Source: JAEUJM01 sp964635055 (lineage in GTDB: Bacteria > Actinomycetota > Acidimicrobiia > Acidimicrobiales > DATDAH01). Taken from it: a stretch of DNA of 64,000 nucleotides. How positions within the stretch are numbered: the stretch's first letter is position 1; each line of letters starts with the position of its first letter. The position numbers and the translations under genes were made by a program. The notes beneath the pieces are model-generated. The model was not told the DNA's origin. It searched no databases and saw nothing but the letters and a program-made list of their open reading frames with translations. The DNA is taken from NCBI GenBank assembly GCA_964635055.1, contig CAZWMT010000002.1, positions 62,001 through 126,000 of the forward strand, given 5' to 3'. Shown here in pieces: positions 9,118 through 17,524 of this stretch.

Positions 9118-10121
9118 GCGACGATCCGCGCGACCTGCTCGGTCGTTGGGCCCGGTCCACCGATCCCAGCCGGGACCCGATCACCGGCGACGAGGTGCGC
9201 GCCCGGGCCGCGAGCGGCGGAGCCCACGTCGCCACCGCCGGCCGGCGTCGCCGGGGCTGGGTCCTGGCCGCGGCGTGCGCCTTCGTCTCGGTGGCGTTGG
9301 GCGTGGCGATCCTGGCCCGCACCGGCGGCGACGGTGACGTCGTGGTCCAGACCGGCCCCGTGGCCGGCAGTGAGGACGGACCCGGGAGCATCACTGTGCA
9401 GCTCGAGCCGGACGTCTGCTGTTTGCGAGAGGGCTTCGAGGTGGGGCTGCGCTTCGAGACGACCGAGGGCGAGGTCATCGCTTCCACGTTCTGGTCGGAG
9501 TTCGTGAAGACGTCCGGCGACGACACCATGGACACCTACTACGACTCGGTGCTCACCCAGGACGTGCCGGCGGGTCCCGTGGTGGTGCGGGCGGAGGTGT
9601 CCATCGGTGCCGGTCCCCCTCCTGTGCCCCCGGACCTGGAGGGCGACCTCGCCTGCTCGCTCGAGGTCGAGGTGGCACCCGGCGAGACCGTGGCCGTCGA
9701 GGTCCTCTTCCACGAGGCCGACGACTGCCTGCGCCGCCTGACCGATCCGCCCATCACCACGAGCACGAGCCAGGCGCCGACCACGACGATGCCGCTCACC
9801 ACCACCTCAGTGGGGCCCGTCACCGAGATACCGATGACGACCACGTCGATCGCCTCGTTGACGGCGGGTGTCGGGTACTACGTGGATGTCGACCTCGACT
9901 GCCTCGCCTTCGAGCTGTCGGGTACCTGGGTGCTCGTCGACGGCGACCCCCGCAGCTGGGCGCCCGCCGGCGAGCGCTTCGAGGGTGGCACCTTCACCCT
10001 CGACTCGCCGTCGTCCGGGACCTTCGTGGGCGACTTCGCGGAGACCAAGGTGGCCAACTTTCGCCTGCTCGCCGACGACGAGACGCCGAGTTGCGTGCCG
10101 GTACCGCGGTACCCGTCGTGA
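9114..10121 (+). CDS. Membrane-anchored putative anti-sigma partner with Thr-rich ectodomain
   Basis: The 335-residue protein has a cytoplasmic N-terminus of about 45 residues, a membrane helix (GWVLAAACAFVSVALGVAIL, about 46-66) and an extracytoplasmic part. The latter has two beta-rich domains separated by a linker of Thr/Pro runs (about 215-245). No zinc-binding HxxxCxxC motif is present, so it is not a ZAS-type anti-sigma factor. Its role is inferred only from the 4 nt overlap with the ECF sigma gene and its topology. The first ectodomain has a CC pair (VCCLREGF), the second a DLDCLAF...PSCVPV cysteine pair. I do not recognise a named family. Confidence 0.6.
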   Translation: MSDDPRDLLGRWARSTDPSRDPITGDEVRARAASGGAHVATAGRRRRGWVLAAACAFVSVALGVAILARTGGDGDVVVQTGPVAGSEDGPGSITVQLEPDVCCLREGFEVGLRFETTEGEVIASTFWSEFVKTSGDDTMDTYYDSVLTQDVPAGPVVVRAEVSIGAGPPPVPPDLEGDLACSLEVEVAPGETVAVEVLFHEADDCLRRLTDPPITTSTSQAPTTTMPLTTTSVGPVTEIPMTTTSIASLTAGVGYYVDVDLDCLAFELSGTWVLVDGDPRSWAPAGERFEGGTFTLDSPSSGTFVGDFAETKVANFRLLADDETPSCVPVPRYPS

Positions 10122-10263
10122 CTTGCATACGAACGCCAGTTCGACTACGGTGACGGACAACAGATCGCAGCCCTGTTGAGCACGCCGGCTGTCGCTTCCC
10201 CAAAGCCAATCTGATCGATCGTGTCTGCGCCCCTTCGTGGGTGCGGGTTGGGAGTGGAAGCGC

Positions 10264-11904
10264 GTGTCTGTTGTCCTCGACGACCACGTTGCCGCGGGGT
10301 CCGCACCGGAGTCCGAGTTGGATCGGCTCGAGGCGATCGCCGCGGGGGTGGCCCGGACCGCGTGGGCGAACCGGGCGAAGTCAGGTCTCGGGGACGACCT
10401 GGTGCAGCTGTCGCGCGTCGAGCGGATGGTCGGGGCGGCCAAGCTGGGTGCGCTCGCTGCGTTCGACGCCTCCGGGCAGTACCGCTTCGACACCCAGCCG
10501 TCGGCGGCGACGTGGATGGCGGCCAGAACCAAGGCGGACCGCCGGCGGGTCCGCCACCAGATCGGCGTGGCACGCAAGACCCGGGCGATGCCGCTCGCCG
10601 AGGACGCCTACCGCCGGGGGTGGATCGGCTTCGAGCACGTGGCCACGTTGAGCCGGGCGGTCAACGCCGACACCGAGGCGTTCTTCGCGGAGGCCGAGGC
10701 TGAGCTGGTCGCCGCGGCCCGCACCTTGGACTTCGACCTGTTCGTGCGGGCGGTGCGGGCGTGGATGGACTTCGTGGACCCCGACGGCGCCGAGGAGCGC
10801 GCCCGCAAGGCCGACGAACGACGCCGCGCCCACGCCTCGCGGACCTTCGACGGGATGGTCCGCATCGACGCCTGGCTCGACGCCATCGGCGGCACCGAGT
10901 TCCTCGCCGAGCTCCGCCGCCTCGAAAAGGAGCTGTTCGAAGCGGACTGGGCCGATGCCCGCGCCCGCCTCGGCGACCACGCCAAGGCGTCGGACCTGGC
11001 CCGCACCGCCGAGCAACGCCGTGCCGATGCGTTCGTGGAGATGGCCCGCCGCTCGGCCACCTGCGACACCCCCGGCCGGCCCCCCAAGTGGGTCCTCAAC
11101 GTGATGGTCGGCTACGCCACCTTCTGGAACGAGCTCGCCGCCCTCGCCGGCGAGACCGGCGACCACCACTGCCCCTGCTGCGGCGGCCACCCCGACCGCG
11201 ACGACGCCGACGCCGCGGATCCGGACGACGTGCACGACGACGACGCCCACGACGACGACTTCGATGACCTCGACACCGGGGCCCTCGACACGGACGACCT
11301 CGGCGCCGACCCCGACCCCGATCTCGATCTCGACCTCGACCTCGGCATCGACCCCGACGATCGCGACACCGACCCCGGAAACCTTGAGCGCGCTGACGCC
11401 ACCCGCCGGGCGCCGAGCGGCCCGACGGGCCCGACCGACGTCGAGGCGCCCGACCCGCGGGATCGCGACGTCCAGGACGCCGCCGACGGAACCGTCGCCC
11501 CGCGGCCGCTCCCGGACTGGTGGAAGTCGATCGACCTGCGCCCCGGCGCCGGGCTTGCCGACACCCGCTTCTACGACACCATGTGCGAGCTCGAGGACTG
11601 CACCCCGATCGCCGCCCGCACCGCCATCTCACTCGGACTCGCCGGCACCATCCGACGCATCGTGTTCGGCGCCGACAGCCAGATCCTCGACTTCGGACAA
11701 GCCGTCGACTACTTCCATGGCCCCCTCCGAGAGGCCATCATCCTCCGAGACCGCTTCTGCCGCGACGACGGCTGCGGCCTCCCCGGCCGCGACTGCCACA
11801 TCGACCACGTGATCCCCCGCAGCAAGGGTGGACCCACCGCCGAAGCCAACGGCGAGTGCAAGTGCGGAAGCGCCAACCGCCTGAAGGGCGACCGAATGCC
11901 GTAG
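10264..11904 (+). CDS. DUF222 / HNH endonuclease family protein with acidic linker
   Basis: The 546-residue protein has an N-terminal DUF222 (13E12-type) helical region (about 1-290), a long Asp-rich linker (about 300-380, with runs such as DPDLDLDLDLGID) and a C-terminal HNH nuclease motif. FCRDDGCGLPGRDCHIDH carries the zinc cysteines and the catalytic histidine pair; NGECKCGSANRLK completes it with Asn where many members have His. The protein stops soon after this motif. These proteins occur in many copies in actinobacteria; their biological role is unsettled. The GTG at 10264 is chosen for the GGGAG site upstream; an in-frame GTG at 10237 is possible. No transposase or self-splicing context is visible. 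Confidence 0.85.
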   Translation: MSVVLDDHVAAGSAPESELDRLEAIAAGVARTAWANRAKSGLGDDLVQLSRVERMVGAAKLGALAAFDASGQYRFDTQPSAATWMAARTKADRRRVRHQIGVARKTRAMPLAEDAYRRGWIGFEHVATLSRAVNADTEAFFAEAEAELVAAARTLDFDLFVRAVRAWMDFVDPDGAEERARKADERRRAHASRTFDGMVRIDAWLDAIGGTEFLAELRRLEKELFEADWADARARLGDHAKASDLARTAEQRRADAFVEMARRSATCDTPGRPPKWVLNVMVGYATFWNELAALAGETGDHHCPCCGGHPDRDDADAADPDDVHDDDAHDDDFDDLDTGALDTDDLGADPDPDLDLDLDLGIDPDDRDTDPGNLERADATRRAPSGPTGPTDVEAPDPRDRDVQDAADGTVAPRPLPDWWKSIDLRPGAGLADTRFYDTMCELEDCTPIAARTAISLGLAGTIRRIVFGADSQILDFGQAVDYFHGPLREAIILRDRFCRDDGCGLPGRDCHIDHVIPRSKGGPTAEANGECKCGSANRLKGDRMP

Positions 11905-11979
11905 CGGGCAGCGCCCGCCGCCGGCCATCGCCGACCCGACGCTCGGCACCATCGTCTCGTACGTCCAACTGGTAGCGAC

Positions 11980-12008
11980 GCGCCCCGGCGCCCCGGCGCC
12001 CCGGCGCC
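11980..12008. repeat. Short GC-rich tandem repeat in intergenic gap
   Basis: Three and a half copies of the 8-mer GCGCCCCG lie in the 267 bp gap between the DUF222-HNH gene and the convergent SRPBCC gene. The tract can fold with the CGGCGCCGGCC that follows and may help terminate transcription from one or both sides. Nothing else is recognisable in the gap. Confidence 0.5.
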
Positions 12009-12171
12009 ACGCGGCTCGGCGCCGGCCGGGGTTCTGCGCCACCCGGGGCACGTGATCGACCTGAACGTCACCGACGACGTCGCCGAAGCACTGCGTGGCC
12101 GCATCGCCGGCCGTGGTCCGGGCTCGCCTGGGTTGCCGGCTCGCTCGGCTCCTGGCGAAACGGCGGACCGC

Positions 12172-12645
12172 TCAGGTTCGCTCGACCAGTTCCTCGAGGA
12201 GACGCAGCGAGTCGTCGTTGCGGGCGCGGAGCGCGGGGGCGAGGAGGGGGCGTCCGCCGTGGTCCCACAAGAAGCGCATCGGTCCGGCGTGTGGCTGCTC
12301 GCTGAGGGTCAGGTGGGTGCCGGTCCCGACCGGCGTCAGCGTGAACACCACTGCGGCGACGCCGAGCGGCCGGGCGCCGGCGCGGAGCTCGAGACGGTGG
12401 GGTCGCTCCCGCTCCACAACCGTGGTCTTGTCGGCCAGGGACAGGGGACCGGCGCCGACCACGTGGTGGAACGCCGACCCGGGCAGGGGCCAGGAGTCGT
12501 CGACGGCGCGGATCCGCTTCGCCCCGCGCAACCAGTCGGGAAAGGTGGCGGGGTCGAGGAGCACGTCGAAGACCCGGTCGGGAGCGGCGGCGAGTTCGAC
12601 CTCCGAGACCACGCCGCAAGCCGCGGCGTCCGGCACGGTGCTCAC
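12172..12645 (-). CDS. SRPBCC (polyketide cyclase/START-like) family protein
   Basis: The 157-residue protein has the usual SRPBCC length and order: an N-terminal strand (VVSEVELAAAPDRVFDVLLD), PATFPDWLRG, central antiparallel strands (GAGPLSLADKTTVVERERPH) and a long C-terminal helix (LARALRARNDDSLRLLEELV with small differences). The cavity probably binds a hydrophobic ligand. The start is GTG at 12645. A partner or substrate cannot be deduced; the neighbours belong to the stress island. Confidence 0.8.
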   Translation of the reverse strand: MSTVPDAAACGVVSEVELAAAPDRVFDVLLDPATFPDWLRGAKRIRAVDDSWPLPGSAFHHVVGAGPLSLADKTTVVERERPHRLELRAGARPLGVAAVVFTLTPVGTGTHLTLSEQPHAGPMRFLWDHGGRPLLAPALRARNDDSLRLLEELVERT

Positions 12646-12746
12646 CGGTGGCGCCTCAATTCAGTGGCGCCCCTGAGCGTGGAGCGGTCCACGGCAGGGG
12701 CGACGGTGCTGGTCGATCTCGGTGGGCTCGGCAACGCGGGCGGCGT

Positions 12747-12833
12747 CTACAGCCGGCCGCGTCCGCGGAAGCCGACGCCGCCGACGATCAGCACGATCAC
12801 GAGCACGATGAGGAGCAGGACCAGGATTCGCAT
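12747..12833 (-). CDS. Tiny hydrophobic membrane protein (28 residues)
   Basis: The ATG at 12833 opens a 28-residue peptide: MRILVLLLIVLVIVLIVGG and then a short basic tail ending RGRGRL. It is one membrane helix with a positive end. A GGTCT-N15-GGGTAG promoter-like element lies directly upstream, leaving almost no leader. Actinobacteria encode many such single-helix proteins under general-stress control. Conservation in relatives would decide whether this one is real. Confidence 0.5.
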   Translation of the reverse strand: MRILVLLLIVLVIVLIVGGVGFRGRGRL

Positions 12834-12843
12834 GGTGGCACCC

Positions 12844-12869
12844 CTACCCGTCGGTCGCCGCGGCAGACC
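12844..12869 (-). promoter_or_regulatory. Putative SigB/SigF-type promoter
   Basis: On the minus strand, GGTCT (12869-12865), a 15 bp spacer and GGGTAG (12849-12844) precede the tiny membrane protein by 11 bp. The GGGTAN -10 box is typical of SigB/SigF promoters. A SigB/SigF-type sigma gene lies at 17525-18331. Confidence 0.45.
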
Positions 12870-12935
12870 GGACGTGGTTCCTCGGCGTCAAGGGTACGGA
12901 GGCGAGGCCCGGTCGGAGCGAGGGAGGGCAAAGGC

Positions 12936-13976
12936 TCAAGAGGCCACGGCCATCCGGACGTCATGGCGGGCCCGCTCGCCGAGCGGGAGGTCACCCCGGA
13001 GCGAGCCCTCGCCGCGCTGCCAGGCCTCGAGCACCATCGCGGAGAACCGGCCCTCGACGGCCATCAGCGCCTGCGCACCGAAGAGGATCTCGGCCGCGAG
13101 CGCCGGCTCGTCGTCGGCCAGCCCTTGCGCGAGGTCCCGCCCGGCTACCACCTCGTGGTGGGCGTCCGCCTCGACGTGGATGTCGTAGAAGGGCGCGGCA
13201 CCGTCGAGGCCGAGCCGGCGCATCCCGGCGGCGTAGCGCCCCATCGGCCCGACCGACGTCATCTCGAACAGGGCGAGATGACCGACGAGCGCGCCGCGGA
13301 GGCGCCGCTGTCGGCCGAAGAGGCTGATCAGGTTCACCGTGGCGAGGGTGGGGCCGGGGACGACGTCGAGGTAGGCGCCGTAGGTGGGGTCGAGGTCCAG
13401 CGCCCGCATCGTGTCGGCGAAGAGCTCGGCGTGCGAGGCACCGGGTCGACCCTCGCCGTACTCGTCCATCTGGATCTCCACCAGCGCGGACTTCGCCCGC
13501 CCGCTCAGGCGGGGGAAGGCCCAGCTGTGCGGGTCGGCCTCCTTGCGCTGGTAGAGGGACCGGTGGATGGCCAGCTCGCGCACGTGCTCGCGGTCGGCCC
13601 GCTCCTCGACGAAGCGCGACAGCGAGGGCCCGTCACCGGGCGAGGCCAGCTCCCGCAGGTGCCGGTGCACGGCGTCGGAGTGCACTGCGTCGGCCCCGAC
13701 CTCCTCGCGGAGGGCGTCCTCGAAGGAGTCCTCCAGTGCCGCCGTGAGGCGCAGCACGGCGGGGTCGCGCTCCCAGCGGTCGTCGACGCCGGCGAACCCG
13801 CGGTAGTGCAGCTCGTAGCAGGCGTAGAGGGCGAGGTGACGGTCGTCGTCGGTCAGCGGGTCCGCGCCTGCGGTGGGCACGAGCAGGTGGCGATCGTCGC
13901 CGCGGAGGACGGCGAACAGGGCGGTCGTGAGCGGACCTCGGGCAGTGGGCAGGGGAGGGGGGACGTCCGCGCGCAT
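12936..13976 (-). CDS. Iron-containing redox enzyme family protein (heme-oxygenase-like fold)
   Basis: The 346-residue protein matches the actinobacterial iron-containing redox family, a helical heme-oxygenase-like diiron fold. ACYELHYRGFAGVDDRWERD, the conserved N-terminal helix, and repeated metal-binding Glu/His motifs are visible (EIQMDEYGEGRPGASHAELF; FYDIHVEADAHHEVVAGRDL). Family members are linked to oxidative chemistry on small molecules; the substrate here is unknown. The ATG at 13976 follows GGAGAGG closely and a GGGTAA promoter-like box. The gene is divergent from the FAD-Rieske oxidoreductase, with only 106 bp between them. Confidence 0.8.
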   Translation of the reverse strand: MRADVPPPLPTARGPLTTALFAVLRGDDRHLLVPTAGADPLTDDDRHLALYACYELHYRGFAGVDDRWERDPAVLRLTAALEDSFEDALREEVGADAVHSDAVHRHLRELASPGDGPSLSRFVEERADREHVRELAIHRSLYQRKEADPHSWAFPRLSGRAKSALVEIQMDEYGEGRPGASHAELFADTMRALDLDPTYGAYLDVVPGPTLATVNLISLFGRQRRLRGALVGHLALFEMTSVGPMGRYAAGMRRLGLDGAAPFYDIHVEADAHHEVVAGRDLAQGLADDEPALAAEILFGAQALMAVEGRFSAMVLEAWQRGEGSLRGDLPLGERARHDVRMAVAS

Positions 13977-13984
13977 GCCTCTCC

Positions 13985-14010
13985 TTACCCAGGCGAGGCG
14001 GCGTCGGACC
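13985..14010 (-). promoter_or_regulatory. Putative SigB/SigF-type promoter
   Basis: On the minus strand, GGTCC (14010-14006), 15 bp and GGGTAA (13990-13985) lie just upstream of the iron redox gene. The layout matches the elements at 12844 and 16337. Confidence 0.4.
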
Positions 14011-14082
14011 GCTCGCTTCCTTGGGTCGCCTCGGGCCGTGCCGGGCGCGTGACGGTGGCGAGTGGGTAGAGGCGCCCACCTG

Positions 14083-15663
14083 ATGCCGCCGCCACCGGAC
14101 CGATCCCGCAACGACGACCGCCTGCCGATCTGGGCGCGGCCCGACCGGGACCCGTCCGCCGGGGCGGCCCCGCCCGCGACGGCGGGCTCATCCATGGACG
14201 GCGACGGCGACGGGGACGTGGACGTCGTCGTGGTCGGCGCCGGGATCGTCGGGTTGACCGCGGCCCTCGAGCTCAGCCGTGCAGGACGGTCCGTCCGGGT
14301 GCTCGAGCACCGGGCCGTCGGGGCCGGTGCGACCGGGTCGACGACCGCCAAGGTCACCTCGCTGCACGGTGCCACCTACCGCACGCTCGTGCGCCGCCAC
14401 GGGGTGGACACGGCGGCCGCCTACGCCGCCGGCAACGAAGCGGCCCGAGCCTGGATGGAGGAGTGCGTGGCCGACCTCGGCGTGGACGTCGCGCTCGAGC
14501 ACCGCGCCGCGGTCACCTACGCCCGGGACGAGCGCCATCGTCACGTCATCGTCGAGGAACACGCGGCTGCGGCCGCCGCGGGCCTCCCGGTGCGCCTCAG
14601 CGACACCCTCGACGTCCCCTTCCCGGTGGCGGCCGCGGTGGTCCTCGAGGACGGTCAGTTCCAGTGCGACCCGCTCCGCTACCTCGGCGCCCTGTCGATG
14701 GCGGCCGTGGCGGCCGGGGCCACGATCCAGGAGGGCACCCGCGCCCTGGGACTGAGCCGGCACGCCGGACGCCCGGCCGTCGAGACCGACCGTGGGCGGG
14801 TGCGGGCCGATCACGTGCTGGTGTGCACCGCGACGCCGTTCGTCGACAGCGGGCTCTTCTTCGCCCGACTCGAGCCGCTGCGGTCCTACCTCGTGGCCGT
14901 CGAGGTGGACGGAGCGCTCCCGCGCAGCATGTCGATCAGCGTGGACGAGCCCGTCCGGTCGCTGCGCACCGCACCGCGCCCCGACGGTGGCGAGCTCCTG
15001 CTCGTCGGCGGCGCCGGCCATCCGGTGGGCCGGGGTGGGGACACCGGCGGTCGCGAGGCCGAGCTGCTGGCGTGGGTCGACGCGCAGGTCGGCGCCTGCC
15101 GACGGGTCGCCGGGTGGTCGGCGCAGGACTACGTCACCCTCGACGGCCTGCCGTACGTCGGCAGCGCACCGGGGCTCCCGGACGGGGTGCGGGTGGCCAC
15201 CGGCTTCGCCAAATGGGGGATGACCAACGGCACCATGGCGGCCCGGCTCCTCGCCGACGACGTGCTCGACCGCCCCCGCCCACCCTGGGCCGCGGCGGTC
15301 GACGCCGGCCGGATCGACCTCCTCCGCTCGGCCCGTCGCTTCCTCACCCTCAACGGGGAGGTGGCAGGGCGCCTGGTCGCCGGCCACGCCTCATCGGCCC
15401 TGGCCCGGGGCGGGCCGACCTCGCAGGCCGGGCGGGTCGTCCGCGGGACCGCGACGGCGCGGGTCGACGGCCGGTCCTGTCAGGTCTCGGGCATCTGCCC
15501 GCACCTCGGGGGCGTGCTCGCGTGGAACCCGCTGGAGCGGTCGTGGGACTGCCCGCTCCACGGGTCACGGTTCTCGGCCGAGGGTGGCCTGCTGCAGGGC
15601 CCGGCGGTCAACGACCTCGAGGCGCGCCCGTCCGACCGCGGTAGCCGGGCCGGGAAGGGCTAG
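14083..15663 (+). CDS. FAD-dependent oxidoreductase with C-terminal Rieske domain
   Basis: The 526-residue protein joins a DAO-type FAD oxidase to a Rieske iron-sulfur domain. The N-terminal part has the DRLPIW motif typical of this family, and the dinucleotide fold VVVVGAGIVGLTAALELSRA lies near residue 46. FAKWGMTNGTMAA (near 380) is the C-terminal FAD contact. The Rieske cluster ligands are complete: C472-P-H474 and C490-P-L-H493. Relatives are annotated as FAD-dependent oxidoreductases with a Rieske 2Fe-2S domain; the substrate is unknown. The TAG stop lies in a CTAG palindrome that also ends the convergent STAS gene. The position within the sigma-factor island suggests a redox-stress role (inference). 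Confidence 0.9.
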   Translation: MPPPPDRSRNDDRLPIWARPDRDPSAGAAPPATAGSSMDGDGDGDVDVVVVGAGIVGLTAALELSRAGRSVRVLEHRAVGAGATGSTTAKVTSLHGATYRTLVRRHGVDTAAAYAAGNEAARAWMEECVADLGVDVALEHRAAVTYARDERHRHVIVEEHAAAAAAGLPVRLSDTLDVPFPVAAAVVLEDGQFQCDPLRYLGALSMAAVAAGATIQEGTRALGLSRHAGRPAVETDRGRVRADHVLVCTATPFVDSGLFFARLEPLRSYLVAVEVDGALPRSMSISVDEPVRSLRTAPRPDGGELLLVGGAGHPVGRGGDTGGREAELLAWVDAQVGACRRVAGWSAQDYVTLDGLPYVGSAPGLPDGVRVATGFAKWGMTNGTMAARLLADDVLDRPRPPWAAAVDAGRIDLLRSARRFLTLNGEVAGRLVAGHASSALARGGPTSQAGRVVRGTATARVDGRSCQVSGICPHLGGVLAWNPLERSWDCPLHGSRFSAEGGLLQGPAVNDLEARPSDRGSRAGKG

Positions 15664-16025
15664 TGCAGCGGGCCGGTGCCCAGGAGCGAGCGAACCTCGC
15701 CGTCGGGGCCGGTGAGGACCCGCTCGGTGATGCCGAAGGTGGTCAGGCGCCGCCCCACGGGGTCGGGCACGCCCTGCACCTCCAGCACCCCACCGAGCTC
15801 CTGGATCGACTCGGCCACCCGCCAGAGCGCGGTGAGCCCGAGCAGGTCGATCTCGTCGACCGCCACCAGATCCAGCGCGATGCGGGCGAGTCCCCGCCAC
15901 GACTCGAGCAGGAGGATCTCGCCGAAGTGGACGGCGGCCTCGCCCGCGAACGCGCCCTGCAGCGAGGCGAGGAAGTCCTCGTCCGACCAGGCGCAGACGA
16001 CCTTCAGCTCGGGGAGTGGGGACAT
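15660..16025 (-). CDS. STAS-like protein, possible anti-anti-sigma factor
   Basis: The 121-residue protein has the size and alternating strand/helix pattern of a STAS domain: HFGEILLLESWRGLARIALD, then LVAVDEIDLLGLTALWRVAE with Asp-Leu-Leu where the phosphorylated Ser/Thr usually stands, and GGVLEVQGVPDPVGRRLTTF. Lacking the usual serine, it may be a non-phosphorylated regulator or a MEDS-type relative. It overlaps the stop of the FAD-Rieske gene tail to tail. Confidence 0.6.
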   Translation of the reverse strand: MSPLPELKVVCAWSDEDFLASLQGAFAGEAAVHFGEILLLESWRGLARIALDLVAVDEIDLLGLTALWRVAESIQELGGVLEVQGVPDPVGRRLTTFGITERVLTGPDGEVRSLLGTGPLH

Positions 16026-16054
16026 GGACGGCCTCTACCCCGCACCGCGCAGGG

Positions 16055-16276
16055 TCAGTCGATCTGACCCTCACCCTTGACCGCGGCGCCGCGCTCGTTG
16101 GCCTCCCGGTAGGCGTCGGCGACGTGCGGGTCGACCTCGGTCGGCGCGGCCGCCTCCTCCTCGGGGGTGGGCGGACGATCGGCCTCGTGGGCGGCGTTGG
16201 CGTCGGCCTCGTCGGACCGGACGGTCTCGTCGGTCAGCAGGTCGTCGGTGGGATCGGTCTCGGTGGGATCGGACAC
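16055..16276 (-). CDS. Small acidic protein with C-terminal GAAVKGEGQI motif
   Basis: The 73-residue protein is rich in Asp, Glu, Thr and Pro for its first 45 residues and probably disordered. The C-terminal third (VDPHVADAYREANERGAAVK) predicts one helix and ends GEGQID. I have seen similar tails in small actinobacterial proteins of unknown function. The start is GTG with a good GAGGAG site. A GGTCT-N16-GGGTAG promoter-like element lies about 60 bp upstream. Confidence 0.6.
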   Translation of the reverse strand: MSDPTETDPTDDLLTDETVRSDEADANAAHEADRPPTPEEEAAAPTEVDPHVADAYREANERGAAVKGEGQID

Positions 16277-16336
16277 GGGGTGCTCCTCGGTCGGTGGGAC
16301 GTCGACGGCGACAACCGTCGGCGTGGGCCCCGGCCC

Positions 16337-16363
16337 CTACCCTGGGGCCGTGGTACCGAGACC
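16337..16363 (-). promoter_or_regulatory. Putative SigB/SigF-type promoter
   Basis: On the minus strand, GGTCT (16363-16359), a 16 bp spacer and GGGTAG (16342-16337) lie 60 bp upstream of the small acidic protein. Confidence 0.45.
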
Positions 16364-16478
16364 CGGTGCCGGGTGGGTTCTGCGCGACGCCCTGATGGGG
16401 AAGAGACCGTCAGACACCCTGGTCGTCGCCCGCGCGGCGACCCGGGACCATGCGAACGATTGCCGGGAGGCACGAGAG

Positions 16479-16814
16479 ATGACCGACGGCCGCCTCACCA
16501 TCGAGGCCAGCACGGACGAGGGCGGGTCGACGCTGACCCTGGACGGCGAGGTGGACCCGCACACCACCGAGCAGTTGGACGCGGCCGTGGACGACGCGCT
16601 CGCCGCCGACGCTCGCCTCGTCCTCGACCTCGGCGGCGTCACGTTCATCGACTCCGCGGGCCTGCGTTCCCTGATCCGTGCGCAGCGCCAGGCCGAGGCG
16701 GCGTCGGGATCGCTCGTGCTGCGGGCGCCGCGCCCGTCGACGCTGCGCGTGCTCGAGATCACCGGGCTCACGGACGAGCTGACCATCGAAGCGGCGTCCG
16801 ACTCCCCGGGCTGA
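16479..16814 (+). CDS. STAS domain anti-sigma factor antagonist
   Basis: The 111-residue protein is a canonical RsbV/SpoIIAA-like STAS protein: LTLDGEVDPHTTEQLDAAVD, then LVLDLGGVTFIDSAGLRSL with the phosphorylatable serine in DSAGL, and LRVLEITGL near the end. It should bind an RsbW-type kinase when dephosphorylated and free the sigma factor. The ATG at 16479 has a GGGAGG site 9 bp upstream. Candidate partners lie at 16872, 18324 and 20964. Confidence 0.9.
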   Translation: MTDGRLTIEASTDEGGSTLTLDGEVDPHTTEQLDAAVDDALAADARLVLDLGGVTFIDSAGLRSLIRAQRQAEAASGSLVLRAPRPSTLRVLEITGLTDELTIEAASDSPG

Positions 16815-16871
16815 GCCTGCTCTCGCCGGGGCTGAGCCTGCTCTGCTCCGCCCCTCGAGCGGGTTGGCGGA

Positions 16872-17300
16872 TCAGGTCGGCCGGGTGGCCACCTCGAACC
16901 AGATGGTCTTGCCGCCCTCGTGGACCGACACGCCCCAGCGGTCGGCCAGGGCGTCGACGATGTGCAGCCCTCGGCCCGAGGGTGCGCCCCTCGGTCGTGC
17001 CCGGCCGTGCCCCTCGTGGTCGACACCACCGGCAACTCCATCCGTGACGGCGACGGCCACGGTGTCGCCGTCGCTTCCCACGGCGATGGCCACGGGGGTG
17101 GCCGCGTGGGTCACCCCGTTGGTGACCAGTTCGCTGACCAGCAGGGTGGTCACCTCCTCCAGGTGGGCACACCCCCACGCGGCAAGGTGCTCGGCGACGA
17201 AGCGGCGGGCCAGGCGGGGGCTCTGACGATCGGGGGGCAACCTGGTCACCGCCGATCTGGGCGGGGCCGGTGGGGGAGCTTCGGAGATCGTGGAGTTCAT
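16872..17300 (-). CDS. RsbW-like ATP-binding protein (HATPase)
   Basis: The 142-residue protein is a GHKL ATPase of the anti-sigma/serine kinase type. The N-box is VTTLLVSELVTNGVTHA and the G-box SGRGLHIVDALADRWGV, followed by GGKTIWFEV. It opens with the SPRLARRFVAEHLAAWG helix shared with the protein at 20964. The two are paralogues. It probably phosphorylates a STAS protein. A GTTCA-N16-GGGTAC element lies 94 bp upstream, consistent with autoregulation by the local sigma factor. Confidence 0.88.
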   Translation of the reverse strand: MNSTISEAPPPAPPRSAVTRLPPDRQSPRLARRFVAEHLAAWGCAHLEEVTTLLVSELVTNGVTHAATPVAIAVGSDGDTVAVAVTDGVAGGVDHEGHGRARPRGAPSGRGLHIVDALADRWGVSVHEGGKTIWFEVATRPT

Positions 17301-17393
17301 CGGGGATCGGACCTGTTGGCTCGGGGGCGGGAGCAGCGTGGGTGGCGTCGGTCGTCCTCGGCTGTCTGGGCTGGTTCGTCGTTGGCCGTTTAC

Positions 17394-17420
17394 GTACCCC
17401 GCGTCACGGCCAGGGTGAAC
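17394..17420 (-). promoter_or_regulatory. Putative SigF-type promoter of the RsbW-like gene
   Basis: On the minus strand, GTTCA (17420-17416), 16 bp and GGGTAC (17399-17394) match the SigF/SigB consensus (GTTTA then GGGTAT) closely. It lies in the 224 bp gap between this gene and the sigma gene, which holds nothing else I can recognise. Confidence 0.5.
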
Positions 17421-17524
17421 CGAACCGGTCGGTCCTCCCTGTCCCGCCTGCTCGGGTCGCCGACAGGCGCCCCTGCCTCCCCGGTTGCCGCGTGTGGCCC
17501 GAAAGGCCGGACTGCCGCTGGTCC

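Noticed and set aside
14083..15663. Rieske non-heme iron dioxygenase
   Set aside because: The Rieske domain is C-terminal to an FAD oxidase fold, and no mononuclear iron motif is present.
17301..17524. tRNA or small RNA gene in the gap before the sigma gene
   Set aside because: No cloverleaf or TTCGA-type T-loop was found; only the SigF-like promoter is supported.
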